Below are positions 19,025 through 28,100 of a DNA stretch of 64,000 nt, piece by piece. The notes beneath the pieces were generated by a model. It saw only the letters and a program-made list of their open reading frames with translations, did not search any database and was not told where the DNA came from. How positions within the stretch are numbered: position 1 is the stretch's first letter; each line of letters starts with the position of its first letter. Position numbers and translations under genes: made by a program. The DNA lies in contig NZ_JANDJO010000001.1 in NCBI RefSeq assembly GCF_024331145.1, forward strand, positions 62,001 to 126,000, given 5' to 3'. The stretch comes from Shimia sp. CNT1-13L.2 (GTDB lineage: Bacteria; Pseudomonadota; Alphaproteobacteria; Rhodobacterales; Rhodobacteraceae).

Positions 19025-20014
19025 TTAGTTCAGCGCCTTGTCGGTGATGGCATGGGTCCATGCGCCTTCCGGCTTTTTGGTGATGACCGGATCGGAACCG
19101 CCCGACATCAGGCTTTCCACGGTCCGCTCATAGTCGGCCGGGTCCAGCGCGCCGTTCGAACCGGCGGTCAGCTTGGCGATTTCGCCCATCATGCGCACCT
19201 GGTGCTCTTCGGTCTGTGCACCCGAAGCATCGTTGTCCAGAACGATCATCGCCGCGTCAGCCGGGTTTTCCTCGGCCCACTTCCAACCCTTCATCGACGC
19301 ACGCACAAAGCGCACCATCTTGTCGACAAAGGCCGGATCGTTCAGGTTGTCTTCCAGCACGTACATGCCGTCTTCCAGCGTCGCCACGCCCTGATCTTCA
19401 TACTTGAACACCACGAGGTCATCGGGGCTCAGGCCGGCGTCGATGATCTGCCAGTATTCGTTGTAGGTCATGGTCGACACACAGGCCGCTTGACCCTGCA
19501 GGATCGGATCAACGTTGAAGCCCTGCTTCAGAACGGTCACGCCATCCGCGCCGCCTTCGGTCGACAGGCCCAGCTTGCTCATCCAGCTCAGGAACGGATA
19601 CTCGTTGCCGAAGAACCAGACACCCAGGGTTTTCCCGGCGAAATCAGCTGGCGACGAGACGCCCGCATCCTTGCGGCAGGTCAGCATCATGCCCGACGAT
19701 TTGAACGGCTGCGCGATGTTCACCAGCGGCAGGCCCTTCTCGCGGCTGGCAAGCGCCGACGGCATCCAGTCCAGAACCACATCGGCCCCACCGCCCGCGA
19801 TCACCTGTGCCGGCGCGATATCCGGGCCACCCGGCTTGATGGTAACGTTCAGACCTTCTTCTTCGTAAAAGCCCTTGTCGGCGGCCACGTAGTAGCCTGC
19901 AAATTGCGATTGCGTCACCCACTTGAGCTGAAGGGTCACGTCATCGGCGGCCTGTGCCACGCCGGCCGCAAGGCCAAGCGCAGCGGCGCCTAAAGTCTTG
20001 ATGATGGTTTTCAT
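19025..20014 (-). CDS. NMT1/THI5-like ABC transporter substrate-binding protein
   Basis: The 329-residue periplasmic protein has a signal peptide (1-22, VAQA). The NMT1/THI5-like fold is shown by LQLKWVTQSQFAGYYVAADKG, YEEEGLNV and DWMPSALA. This family binds pyrimidine- or thiamin-precursor-like ligands. Because the operon carries dihydropyrimidinase and an N-carbamoyl hydrolase, a pyrimidine, dihydropyrimidine or hydantoin is the likeliest cargo (inference). It is the last gene of a six-gene operon and is followed by a strong terminator. AGGAGA precedes the ATG. Confidence 0.85.
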   Translation of the reverse strand: MKTIIKTLGAAALGLAAGVAQAADDVTLQLKWVTQSQFAGYYVAADKGFYEEEGLNVTIKPGGPDIAPAQVIAGGGADVVLDWMPSALASREKGLPLVNIAQPFKSSGMMLTCRKDAGVSSPADFAGKTLGVWFFGNEYPFLSWMSKLGLSTEGGADGVTVLKQGFNVDPILQGQAACVSTMTYNEYWQIIDAGLSPDDLVVFKYEDQGVATLEDGMYVLEDNLNDPAFVDKMVRFVRASMKGWKWAEENPADAAMIVLDNDASGAQTEEHQVRMMGEIAKLTAGSNGALDPADYERTVESLMSGGSDPVITKKPEGAWTHAITDKALN

Positions 20015-20076
20015 GTCTTACTCTCCTTGTTGAATGTTTTGTCCTGTTATTCTTGGACTTATCGTTAACGTATATG

Positions 20077-20916
20077 TCAGCCCCGCTGCGACGGGTGCCA
20101 GAAGGTCACGGCCTTTTCCAGGAGCGCAACGCCCCCATAGAAAGCCGATCCAACCACTGCGGCCACCACGATCTCGGCCCAGACCAGATCCAGCGCCAGT
20201 TGGCCTACCGAGGTCGAGATGCGGAACCCCATGCCCTTGATGGGCGACCCGAAGAATTCAGCCACAATCGCACCGATCAGCGCAAGGGTGGTGGCAATCT
20301 TCAGGCCATTGAAAATGAACGGCATCGCCGCGGGAAGCCGCAGTTTGATGAGGCTTTGGGCATAACTTGCCGCATAGGTCCGCATCAGGTCACGCTGCAT
20401 GTGATCCGTGGCCTGAAGGCCCTGTACCGTGTTCACAAGCATCGGGAAGAACACCATGACCACCACAACCGCCGCCTTCGACTGCCAGTCAAAGCCGAAC
20501 CACATCACGAGGATCGGGGCCATGCCGATGATCGGCAGCGCCGCCACGAAGTTCCCCACCGGCAAAAGCCCCCGTTGCAGGAACGGAAAACGGTCCACCG
20601 CGATCGCCGTCAGGAAGGCCGCGCCGCATCCCATGACATAGCCTGACAAGGCCCCCTTGATCACGGTCTGCACGAAATCTTCCCACAGGATGCCGGTCGA
20701 CACCGCAAAGCGCGCTGCGATCATCGTGGGCGCCGGCAACAGAACCGGCGAAATCTCGAAGCCACGCACCACGCATTCCCACAACACGATGAGGGTCACG
20801 CCAAAGATGATGGGCACCGCAAGCCGTGTTGCGCGGGTTTTCGGCTGGTTGGCCAGCCAGACATTCAGGCGCCACCCGGCCAGCCACGCTATGATACCTG
20901 TGATTGCCCAGATCAT
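20077..20916 (-). CDS. ABC transporter permease (pyrimidine/hydantoin importer)
   Basis: The 279-residue BPD-type inner-membrane permease has the EAA loop around AASYAQSLIKLRLPAAMPFI (residues about 185-204). About six membrane segments are visible. It overlaps the upstream permease gene by 4 bp (ATGA), so translation is coupled. With the second permease it forms the heterodimeric channel of the NMT1-type importer. Confidence 0.88.
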   Translation of the reverse strand: MIWAITGIIAWLAGWRLNVWLANQPKTRATRLAVPIIFGVTLIVLWECVVRGFEISPVLLPAPTMIAARFAVSTGILWEDFVQTVIKGALSGYVMGCGAAFLTAIAVDRFPFLQRGLLPVGNFVAALPIIGMAPILVMWFGFDWQSKAAVVVVMVFFPMLVNTVQGLQATDHMQRDLMRTYAASYAQSLIKLRLPAAMPFIFNGLKIATTLALIGAIVAEFFGSPIKGMGFRISTSVGQLALDLVWAEIVVAAVVGSAFYGGVALLEKAVTFWHPSQRG

Positions 20917-21800
20917 CGCACCATCCCCATCCGTTTAAGCACCACGTTCTGCACGAGGCCAATCAGTCCCACGAGGGCCGCCGCCAGTGCCGCCGCCACA
21001 AGAAGCGCACTCCAGATCTGGATCGTCTGACCATAGTAGCTGCCACCAAGCAGGCGCGCACCAAGGCCGGCCACGGCACCCGTCGGCAACTCGCCAACGA
21101 TGGCCCCCACCAGCGACGCCGCCATCGCGATCTTCAGCGAGGTGAACAGGTAAGGCATCGACGACGGCAGGCGCAGCTTCCAGAACTCCTGGTTGCCGCT
21201 CGCATTCCACGTCTTCATCTGGTCAAGCTGCATATGGTCAGGGCTACGCAGCCCCTTCACCATCCCTACGACAACAGGGAAGAACGACAGGTACATCGAG
21301 ATCACAGCCTTCGGCAAAAGCCCCGAGATGCCCACCGCGTTCAGCACCACGATGATCATCGGCGCAATCGCAAGGATCGGAATGGTCTGGCTCGCGATCA
21401 CCCAGGGCATGATGCTCATGTCCATCGTACGGTTATAGACAATGCCCACCGCCAGCGCGATGCCAAGCCCGGTGCCAAGCACAAAGCCAAGCAGCGTCGA
21501 ACTCAGGGTGATCCAGCTGTGGTACAGCAACGAGCGTTTCGAAAACGCACGTCCCCGCACCACCATGTCCCCCGTGGTCTTCCAGATCTCCGCCCCCACC
21601 TGATGTGGCGGCGGCAGCTTGGGCTTTTTCTGATTCATCGTATCGGCGATCAGTTCCGAGGTGCTCAACTCCACCCCGGCCCGTTTCGCCTTGTCATACG
21701 CCCAGGGCGCATTCAGCGCGACCGAGCCCGCGTACCACAACACAAAGATGGCGATCACCACCGTGAGAATGGGGCCTATGCGATACCAGACGGCCTTCAT
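20913..21800 (-). CDS. ABC transporter permease (second subunit)
   Basis: The 295-residue BPD-type permease has the EAA loop near WNASGNQEFWKLRLPSSMPY. Residues about 30-75 form a non-membrane insert after the first helix (AKRAGVELSTSELIADTMNQ) that the partner lacks. GGGAGG lies before the ATG. It sits between the ATPase and the first permease. Confidence 0.88.
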   Translation of the reverse strand: MKAVWYRIGPILTVVIAIFVLWYAGSVALNAPWAYDKAKRAGVELSTSELIADTMNQKKPKLPPPHQVGAEIWKTTGDMVVRGRAFSKRSLLYHSWITLSSTLLGFVLGTGLGIALAVGIVYNRTMDMSIMPWVIASQTIPILAIAPMIIVVLNAVGISGLLPKAVISMYLSFFPVVVGMVKGLRSPDHMQLDQMKTWNASGNQEFWKLRLPSSMPYLFTSLKIAMAASLVGAIVGELPTGAVAGLGARLLGGSYYGQTIQIWSALLVAAALAAALVGLIGLVQNVVLKRMGMVR

Positions 21801-21842
21801 CGGCGCACCTCCCGCCCCATGATTGATCCGGGGCCTTGAAAC

Positions 21843-22628
21843 CTATTCGTCATCTGCATGCCCCGCCCGTAGACCATCCCGCACCCGGTGCGCGATGTCG
21901 ATGAACTCCTGGCTGTCGCGAATATCCAGCGGACGCTCCTTCGGCAGGGTGCTTTCGATGACGTCGGTGATCCGGCCCGGACGGGGCGACATCACCACGA
22001 TCTTGGTCGACAGGTACACCGCCTCGGGGATCGAGTGGGTCACGAAACCGATGGTCTTGTTGGTGCGCGCCCACAGCTCCAGAAGCTGCTCATTCAGGTG
22101 ATCGCGCACGATCTCGTCCAGCGCCCCGAACGGCTCATCCATCAACAGGATATCGGCATGGAACGCCAGCGCCCGCGCGATCGAGGCCCGCTGCTGCATG
22201 CCGCCCGACAACTGCCAAGGGAACTTCTTCTCGAAGTTATCAAGATGCACCAGTTCCAGCACTTCCTTCACGGCCGCATCCTGCTCGGCCTTGCTCACGC
22301 CCATGATCTCGAGCGGCAGGCGGATGTTGCCGCCAATGGTGCGCCAGGGATACAGGCCCGCATGCTGGAACACATACCCATAGGCCCGCGCCTTGCGTGC
22401 CTCTTCCGGGCTCACGCCATTCACCGTGATCTCGCCCGCCGTGGGTTTTTCAAGGTCCGCCATCACCCGCAGGAACGTGGTCTTGCCACACCCCGACGGG
22501 CCGATGAAGCTGACAAAATCCCCCTTGTTGATCTCAAGATTCACGTCTTTCAACGCATGCACCGGACCGTCGTTGGTCTCGAAAGTCAGCGACAGGTTCT
22601 TCGCGCTGATGACAGGGTCTTTGGTCAA
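21843..22628 (-). CDS. ABC transporter ATP-binding protein (SsuB/TauB/ThiZ class)
   Basis: The 261-residue ATPase has Walker A GPSGCGKTT, Q-loop YVFQHAGLYPW, signature LSGGMQQRASIARA, Walker B ILLMDEPFGALD and switch His in VTHSIPEAV. It powers the neighbouring permeases. The class is the nitrate/sulfonate/pyrimidine-precursor group that pairs with NMT1-like binding proteins. It begins 76 bp after the dihydropyrimidinase stop. Confidence 0.92.
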   Translation of the reverse strand: MTKDPVISAKNLSLTFETNDGPVHALKDVNLEINKGDFVSFIGPSGCGKTTFLRVMADLEKPTAGEITVNGVSPEEARKARAYGYVFQHAGLYPWRTIGGNIRLPLEIMGVSKAEQDAAVKEVLELVHLDNFEKKFPWQLSGGMQQRASIARALAFHADILLMDEPFGALDEIVRDHLNEQLLELWARTNKTIGFVTHSIPEAVYLSTKIVVMSPRPGRITDVIESTLPKERPLDIRDSQEFIDIAHRVRDGLRAGHADDE

Positions 22629-22704
22629 GGTCTTGCTCCGCTGGCCGAATGTGGCTTGCTTGTTGGTGTTGCGCCCCGTCCGAACCGGTCAGGGCGCATA
22701 TGTC

Positions 22705-24162
22705 TTATACGCCGGTTGCCGGAATGCCGCTGCGCTCCACGGGACGTGGGGCCGTCAATTCCTTCCAGGTGCTCAGCGCCTTGTTCACGGTGGTGTTGGC
22801 CTCGCGTGCCACGAACTTGCCGTGCCCTTCCTGCGTCTGGATCACCCCGTCGTTCACGGCCACCTGGCCACGGGTCAGGGTAAAGCGCGGCAGGCCCTTC
22901 ACGTGATGGCCCTCGAACACGTTGTAGTCAATCGAGGACTGCTGGCTCCCGGCCGAGATGGTCTTCTCCTTCTCCGGATCCCACACCACGAGGTCCGCAT
23001 CGGCCCCCACCAGAACCGCGCCCTTCTTGGGATAGCAGTTCAGGATCTTGGCGATATTGGTCGAGGTCACCGCCACGAACTCGTTCATCGTCAAACGGCC
23101 AGTGTTCACCCCGTGGGTCCACAACATCGGCAGACGATCCTCAAGACCGCCGGTCCCGTTCGGGATCTTCGAGAAATCACCCACGCCATAGCGTTTCTGC
23201 TCGGTGGTAAAGGCACAGTGGTCCGTTGCCACCACGCTCAGCGACCCCGACTGCAAGCCGGCCCAGAGCGAATCCTGGTGCTTCTGGTTGCGGAACGGCG
23301 GCGACATCACGCGACGCGCGGCATGGTCCCAATCGGTGTTGAAATATTCGCTCTCATCCAGCGTCAGGTGCTGGATCAGCGGCTCGCCCCAGACACGCTT
23401 GCCCTGCATGCGGGCGCGGCGGATGGCTTCATGCGCCTCCTCGCAGGAGGTGTGCACCACGTAAAGCGGAACGCCCGCCATATCGGCAATCATGATGGCA
23501 CGGTTGGTGGCTTCACCTTCCACCTGCGTGGGGCGCGAATAGGCATGCGCCTCGGGGCCGGTGTTGCCCTCGGCCAAAAGCTTGGCGGTCATCTCGGCCA
23601 CCACGTCACCGTTCTCGGCATGTACCATCGCGATCCCGCCCAGTTCGGCCAGGCGGTTGAAGCTCGCATAAAGCTCGTCGTCATTCACCATCAACGCGCC
23701 TTTATAGGCGAGGAAGTGCTTGAAGGTGTTGATACCGCGATCTTCGATAATGGTTTTCATGTCGTTGAAAACCTGCTCACCCCACCAGGTCACGGCCATG
23801 TGGAACGAGTAGTCACAGTTCGCGCGGGTCGACTTGTTGTCCCAGCGTTTGATCGCGTCCAGCAGGCTTTCACCCGGATTTGGCAGGCAGAAATCCACCA
23901 CCATCGTCGTGCCCCCCGCCAGACCCGCCCGCGTGCCGCTTTCGAAATCATCGCTGGAATAGGTGCCCATGAAGGGCATCTCGAGGTGCACGTGCGGATC
24001 AATGCCACCGGGCATGACGTAACAGCCGGTCGCGTCCAGCACCTCGTCGCCCTTCAGGTCCGCCCCGATCTCGATGATCTGGCCACCCTCGACCAGCACA
24101 TCCGCCTTGTACGTCAGGTCTGCGGTAACAACGGTCCCGCCCTTGATAACCTTGGTTGTCAT
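22705..24162 (-). CDS. hydA: Dihydropyrimidinase (D-hydantoinase)
   Basis: It opens the ring of 5,6-dihydrouracil or dihydrothymine, the second step of reductive pyrimidine breakdown; hydantoins are also accepted by the family. The binuclear zinc site is visible: DPHVHLEMPF, the carbamylated Lys in FKHFLAYKGAL, MVHAENGD, YVVHTSCEEAH and the Asp in VATDHCAF. The length of 485 is normal. It lies between the amidohydrolase gene (upstream) and the ABC transporter (downstream) in one operon, so import and degradation are coupled. GGGAG precedes the ATG. Confidence 0.95.
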   Translation of the reverse strand: MTTKVIKGGTVVTADLTYKADVLVEGGQIIEIGADLKGDEVLDATGCYVMPGGIDPHVHLEMPFMGTYSSDDFESGTRAGLAGGTTMVVDFCLPNPGESLLDAIKRWDNKSTRANCDYSFHMAVTWWGEQVFNDMKTIIEDRGINTFKHFLAYKGALMVNDDELYASFNRLAELGGIAMVHAENGDVVAEMTAKLLAEGNTGPEAHAYSRPTQVEGEATNRAIMIADMAGVPLYVVHTSCEEAHEAIRRARMQGKRVWGEPLIQHLTLDESEYFNTDWDHAARRVMSPPFRNQKHQDSLWAGLQSGSLSVVATDHCAFTTEQKRYGVGDFSKIPNGTGGLEDRLPMLWTHGVNTGRLTMNEFVAVTSTNIAKILNCYPKKGAVLVGADADLVVWDPEKEKTISAGSQQSSIDYNVFEGHHVKGLPRFTLTRGQVAVNDGVIQTQEGHGKFVAREANTTVNKALSTWKELTAPRPVERSGIPATGV

Positions 24163-24200
24163 TGTTCTTCTCCCTGCGCGCCTGGCTCCTGGGCCGGCTT

Positions 24201-24244
24201 CTTCTTGGTCAAAATACCCCGGGGGTCCGGGGGCAGCGCCCCCG
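24201..24244 (+). repeat. Dispersed intergenic repeat, family A, copy 1
   Basis: CTTCTTGG, then AAAATACCCCGGGGG and the hairpin GGGGGCAGCGCCCCC, fills the gap between hydA and the amidohydrolase gene. Related copies lie at 35221-35253 (inverted), 43065-43103 and 50793-50852. Confidence 0.7.
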
Positions 24245-24258
24245 ATCCAGCCCGTGTC

Positions 24259-25509
24259 TCACTCCACGATCTCTGCCGTCTCCAGAACTGCATGCAACAT
24301 CACATCCGTGCCAGCCGCCGCCCAGTCCCTGGAAATCTCTTCCGCCTCATTGTGCGAAAGCCCGTCGACACAGGGGCACATGATCATCGCCGTCGGCGCC
24401 ACCTGGTTGATCCAGCAGGCATCATGCCCCGCACCCGAGATGATATCGAGATGCGAATAGCCCAGCCGCTCAGCCGCATTGCGCACCGCGGTGACACAGC
24501 CCTCGTCAAAGGCCACCGGATCAAATCCGCCAACCTTTTCAAACGCGATGCTCAGCCCCATCTCGTCGGCAATCTTCTGGCCCTCGACACGCAGACGCTC
24601 TTCCATGTCGGTGATCACCGACAGCTCGGGCGAGCGGAAGTCGACGGTGAACACCACCTTGCCCGGGATCACGTTGCGCGAGTTCGGATAGACATCGATA
24701 TGACCTGCCGCGCCCACCGCGTGCGGGGCGTGGCTCCATGCGATCTCATCCACTTTTTCAAGAACGCGGGCCATCCCCAACCCGGCGTTCTTGCGCATCG
24801 GCATTGGAGTCGATCCCGTATGCGCGTCTTTTCCTTCGATGGTCACCTGGGTCCAGCTCAGACCCTGTCCGTGGGTGACAACCCCGATATCCTTGCCCTC
24901 GGCTTCAAGGATCGGTCCCTGTTCGATATGCAGCTCGAACATCGCGTGCATCTTGCGCTGGCCCACGGGTTCGTCCCCGCGCCAGCCGATCCGCTTCAGC
25001 TCGTCGCCAAACTTCAGCCCCTCGGCGTCTTCGCGATCATAGGCCCAGTCCTCGGTGTGGATACCTGCGAAAACGCCCGACGACAGCATCGCCGGGGCAA
25101 ACCGCGTGCCCTCCTCGTTGGTCCAGTTGGTCACCACGATCGGATGCTTGGTCTTGATCCCCAGGTCCTTGATCGTGCGCAGCACCTCAAGCCCGCCCAG
25201 AACACCAAGCACGCCATCGTACTTGCCACCTGTCGGCTGGGTATCAAGATGCGATCCCATGTAGACCGGCAGCGCATCGGGGTCGGTGCCGGGATATTCG
25301 GCGAACATGTTGCCCATGGTGTCCAGCCCCATGGTACAGCCGACCTCTTCACACCATTTCTGGAACAGGGCACGGCCCTCGCCGTCCTCGTCCGTGACGG
25401 TCTGGCGGTTGTTGCCACCGGCCACACCGGGGCCGATCTTGGCCATCTCCATCAGGCTGTCCCACAGCCGATCGCCATTGATCTTGATGTTCTCGCCGGG
25501 TGCGGCCAT
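24259..25509 (-). CDS. N-carbamoyl-beta-alanine / N-carbamoyl-amino-acid amidohydrolase (M20 family)
   Basis: It releases ammonia and CO2 from N-carbamoyl-beta-alanine, the third step of pyrimidine degradation; hydantoinase and allantoate variants belong to the same family. Zinc ligands appear in MGSHLDTQPTGGKYDG, NEEGTRFAPAM, ELHIEQGP and GAGHDACWI. The 416-residue length is normal. The start at 25509 (MAAPGENIK) has GGGAG seven bases upstream; an in-frame extension to 25551 lacks a ribosome binding site. It is the first gene of the operon, 140 bp from the divergent TetR gene, across the RutR-like operators. Confidence 0.9.
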   Translation of the reverse strand: MAAPGENIKINGDRLWDSLMEMAKIGPGVAGGNNRQTVTDEDGEGRALFQKWCEEVGCTMGLDTMGNMFAEYPGTDPDALPVYMGSHLDTQPTGGKYDGVLGVLGGLEVLRTIKDLGIKTKHPIVVTNWTNEEGTRFAPAMLSSGVFAGIHTEDWAYDREDAEGLKFGDELKRIGWRGDEPVGQRKMHAMFELHIEQGPILEAEGKDIGVVTHGQGLSWTQVTIEGKDAHTGSTPMPMRKNAGLGMARVLEKVDEIAWSHAPHAVGAAGHIDVYPNSRNVIPGKVVFTVDFRSPELSVITDMEERLRVEGQKIADEMGLSIAFEKVGGFDPVAFDEGCVTAVRNAAERLGYSHLDIISGAGHDACWINQVAPTAMIMCPCVDGLSHNEAEEISRDWAAAGTDVMLHAVLETAEIVE

Positions 25510-25575
25510 CTCAACACTCCCTATGTCTTTGTTCACGGACCCTTGTTTCACGGGCCTCTTGCCAATCGATCAATC

Positions 25576-25624
25576 CTGACCGTATGGTCAAGTTCAGGGC
25601 ACCACAGTCTGACCAACCGGTCAA
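25576..25624. promoter_or_regulatory. Two RutR-type operators between divergent pyrimidine genes
   Basis: CTGACCGTATGGTCAA (25576-25591) and CTGACCAACCGGTCAA (25609-25624) each match the E. coli RutR site TTGACCANNTGGTCAA at 12 of 14 fixed positions. Their starts are 33 bp apart, about three helical turns, so a regulator would bind both on one DNA face. Confidence 0.75.
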
Positions 25625-25649
25625 GATTTTTCTGCAACGGGAATTTGTC

Positions 25650-26297
25650 ATGTCGCAAGCGCAACGCTCCAACAGCAAAAAAGAACGTCGCCAGGAAAGC
25701 GAAGCGCTCATTTTATCAGCAGCGGAAAAAGTCTTTGCAGAGGCAGGGTTTGGCGGCGCCACCATGCAGCTGATCGCCGATGTGGCCGGGCTGCCGAAAG
25801 CCAACCTGCACTACTACTTTCCAACCAAGGAAAAACTCTACCGACAGGTGGTGCAGAACATCTTCCAGGTCTGGTTGCAGGCCGCCGACATCTTCGATCA
25901 GGCCGAGGGACCTGCCGAAGGAATCGGCGCCTACATCGACGCCAAGATGGAAATCTCGCGCCGTCATCCCAACGGCTCCAAGGTCTGGGCCTCCGAGGTC
26001 ATGCACCGCGCGCCGGTCATTCAGGACTATCTCGAAACCACCCTGCGCGACTGGACCGAAGGGCGCGCGCGGATCATCGAACGCTGGATCGCCGAGGGTC
26101 GGATGGCCCCGATCAACCCGCGCCACCTGCTTTACATGCTCTGGGCGACAACCCAGCACTACGCCGATTTCGGCCACCAGATCGAAACCCTGAACGACGG
26201 CCAACAGCTCTCGGACGCCCAGTGGGAAGAGGCCAAGGCCAGCGTGAAAGAGATCATCCTGCGCGGCATCGGGGTCGACATCGCGGCGGAAAACTGA
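25650..26297 (+). CDS. TetR-family regulator, RutR-like (first of two)
   Basis: The 215-residue protein has a TetR helix-turn-helix (residues about 38-60, GATMQLIADVAGLPKANLHYYFPTK) and a RutR-type C-terminal ligand domain (HLLYMLWATTQHYADFGHQI). RutR senses uracil/thymine and represses pyrimidine catabolism. The gene is divergent from the amidohydrolase operon with two RutR-like operators between them. The ATG at 25650 is chosen, since upstream residues of the longer frame have no homology to the family. It is followed by a paralogue 83 bp downstream. Confidence 0.88.
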   Translation: MSQAQRSNSKKERRQESEALILSAAEKVFAEAGFGGATMQLIADVAGLPKANLHYYFPTKEKLYRQVVQNIFQVWLQAADIFDQAEGPAEGIGAYIDAKMEISRRHPNGSKVWASEVMHRAPVIQDYLETTLRDWTEGRARIIERWIAEGRMAPINPRHLLYMLWATTQHYADFGHQIETLNDGQQLSDAQWEEAKASVKEIILRGIGVDIAAEN

Positions 26298-26380
26298 CGC
26301 CCGATAGCACCGTTTCGGCGCTGGACGCCTCCGCGCTCCTGCCGTATCCTGCCCGTCAACGCTGACAACGGACGATCGCA

Positions 26381-27004
26381 ATGGCATCCCAAGAGGCAAC
26401 GGCCAAGAAACCCAGCCGCATCCAGCTGCGCAACCGCAAGCGCATCCTCGATGCCGCCCTCGAGGTCTTTTCCCGCCACGGTTACCGTGGGGCCACCCTC
26501 GACCAGATCGCCGAGGAAGCCGGGCTCTCAAAGCCCAATATCCTCTACTATTTCGACGGCAAGGAAGACATCCACGTCACCCTTCTCAACCAGTTGATGG
26601 AAAGCTGGCTCGACCCGCTGGACCATATGGACCCCGAGGGCGACCCGCTTGAGGAACTCCTCGGCTATGTCCGCCGCAAAGTGGCCATGACCCGCGAATT
26701 CCCGCGTGAGAGCCGGCTGTTTGCCAATGAAATCCTGCAAGGCGCGCCGCGCATGGGGCCGCACCTCGAAAGCGGGCTGAAACCGCTGTTCGATCAGAAA
26801 TGCGCCCTGATCCAGTCCTGGATCGACGCCGGACGCCTCGCGCCCTGTGATCCCCGCCACCTGATCTTCTCGATCTGGGCCACCACCCAGCACTACGCCG
26901 ATTTCGACGCGCAGGTGCGGGTACTGATGGCAGGAGAAAAAGGCGTGATCGACGGCGGCGGCCAGCATCTTGAAACCATGTTCCGCAAGATGCTGACGCC
27001 CTGA
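26381..27004 (+). CDS. rutR: TetR-family regulator, closest to RutR (second of two)
   Basis: The 207-residue protein has the HTH RGATLDQIAEEAGLSKPNILYY and a C-terminal domain that closely resembles E. coli RutR as I remember it (RHLIFSIWATTQHYADFDAQV, RLAPCDPRHL). It should repress pyrimidine-degradation genes until uracil or thymine binds. Its gene follows the related TetR gene in the same direction. Which of the two binds which operator is unknown. It ends 5 bp from the convergent DMT gene. Confidence 0.85.
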   Translation: MASQEATAKKPSRIQLRNRKRILDAALEVFSRHGYRGATLDQIAEEAGLSKPNILYYFDGKEDIHVTLLNQLMESWLDPLDHMDPEGDPLEELLGYVRRKVAMTREFPRESRLFANEILQGAPRMGPHLESGLKPLFDQKCALIQSWIDAGRLAPCDPRHLIFSIWATTQHYADFDAQVRVLMAGEKGVIDGGGQHLETMFRKMLTP

Positions 27005-27009
27005 TCGCC

Positions 27010-27900
27010 TCAGGGCATCTGGATCGGCGGCTTGCGCCGCGCCCCTGAAACCGCGTTGCCGATGATCGCAGCCAACAGGATCGCGCCGCCCAGCAATGTC
27101 GCCCGCGACGCCGTCTCGCCCAGGAACACCCAAACCCAGACCGGGCCCAGCACCACCTCGGCAAGTGACAACAGGGTGAGTTCGACCGCAGGCACCGTTT
27201 TTGATCCCAAGGTGTAGAGCACGAGGCCGGTACCCACCTGCGCAACGCCCATGACCATGGCAACCGTCCCGTCCTGCGCGGTCAGGACAAAGGATAGCCC
27301 CATCACAAGACACACCACGCCGGTAATGCCGATCGCAAACAAGCCGGACAGGAACACCGCTGGCAGCATCTCGACATTCCTGCCCCACCGAAGAGCAACA
27401 GTGAACACCGCGAACCCGACAGAAGAGCCCAGCGCTGCAAGATTGCCAATCAACGAGGATTGTCCGCTGTCATCCGAAACCATCAGCAGCACGCCCCCCA
27501 TCGCCACCGCAATGGCAACCCACGTCGCAAATCGAACGCGTTCCCCCAAAACAAGCCGCGCCAGCACCGCCGAGGCAAACGGCGCGCAGGCAAACAGAAG
27601 CATCGCATTGGCAACCGAGGTCTTCTGGATCGCAAAGATCGCCCCGCTATAGGCCGCCACCAGCCCAAGCCCTCCAATCGCCCCGGCCGCCCCTGTCTCG
27701 AGCGCCATGCGGAACGGATTGCGACCGGTCCGAACCAGGATCACGACAAACAGGAACACCGACAGGCTGATGGATCGATACAAAAGGATTTGCCAGACCT
27801 GCGCCTCTTCAATCAGTCGAATGCCAAGACCAACGGTAGACCACAGCATCCCCGCCACGAAGACCAGCACCATGCCGCGGTTGCGTCCCCAATCTCCCAT
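27010..27900 (-). CDS. EamA/DMT-family transporter inside the pyrimidine cluster
   Basis: The 296-residue protein has about ten membrane segments in two EamA halves (LFVAGMLWSTVGLG-like start; ATLLGGAILLAAIIGNAV at the end). AGGAGG lies 6 bases before the ATG at 27900. Its position between the preTA genes and the two RutR-like genes suggests it moves a pyrimidine-related compound, but the sequence gives no substrate. The region 27901-28100 upstream holds its promoter and the preTA terminator. Confidence 0.82.
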   Translation of the reverse strand: MGDWGRNRGMVLVFVAGMLWSTVGLGIRLIEEAQVWQILLYRSISLSVFLFVVILVRTGRNPFRMALETGAAGAIGGLGLVAAYSGAIFAIQKTSVANAMLLFACAPFASAVLARLVLGERVRFATWVAIAVAMGGVLLMVSDDSGQSSLIGNLAALGSSVGFAVFTVALRWGRNVEMLPAVFLSGLFAIGITGVVCLVMGLSFVLTAQDGTVAMVMGVAQVGTGLVLYTLGSKTVPAVELTLLSLAEVVLGPVWVWVFLGETASRATLLGGAILLAAIIGNAVSGARRKPPIQMP

Positions 27901-28004
27901 CTGCGCCTCCTGTTTCCAAGGCCAAGCCTGACGGGAGGAAACGCGGGGAACTGTCTTGTTTCCGACATATGCACGAAATGCGACATGTTTCTGCAAGGCA
28001 AAGG

Positions 28005-28041
28005 AAAACCCGCCGCTGGAGGACAGTCACGCGACGGGTTT
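28005..28041 (-). terminator. Probable terminator of the preTA transcript
   Basis: On the minus strand AAACCCGTCGC pairs with GCGGCGGGTTTT (one mismatch) around a 14-nt loop, ending in TTTTCC. A second hairpin without a U-tract (CAACCGGGG/CCCCTGGTTG) lies closer to the preA stop. Confidence 0.55.
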
Positions 28042-28100
28042 CCGGTGCGGCTCTGGGCCACTTTCAGCAACCAGGGGCCACTCCCCGGTTGCACATTGTG

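Noticed and set aside
22393-25773. 1126-codon plus-strand frame opposite the pyrimidine operon
   Set aside because: It is antisense to hydA and the amidohydrolase gene, whose motifs are intact. Long open antisense frames are expected from the GC-rich codon bias.
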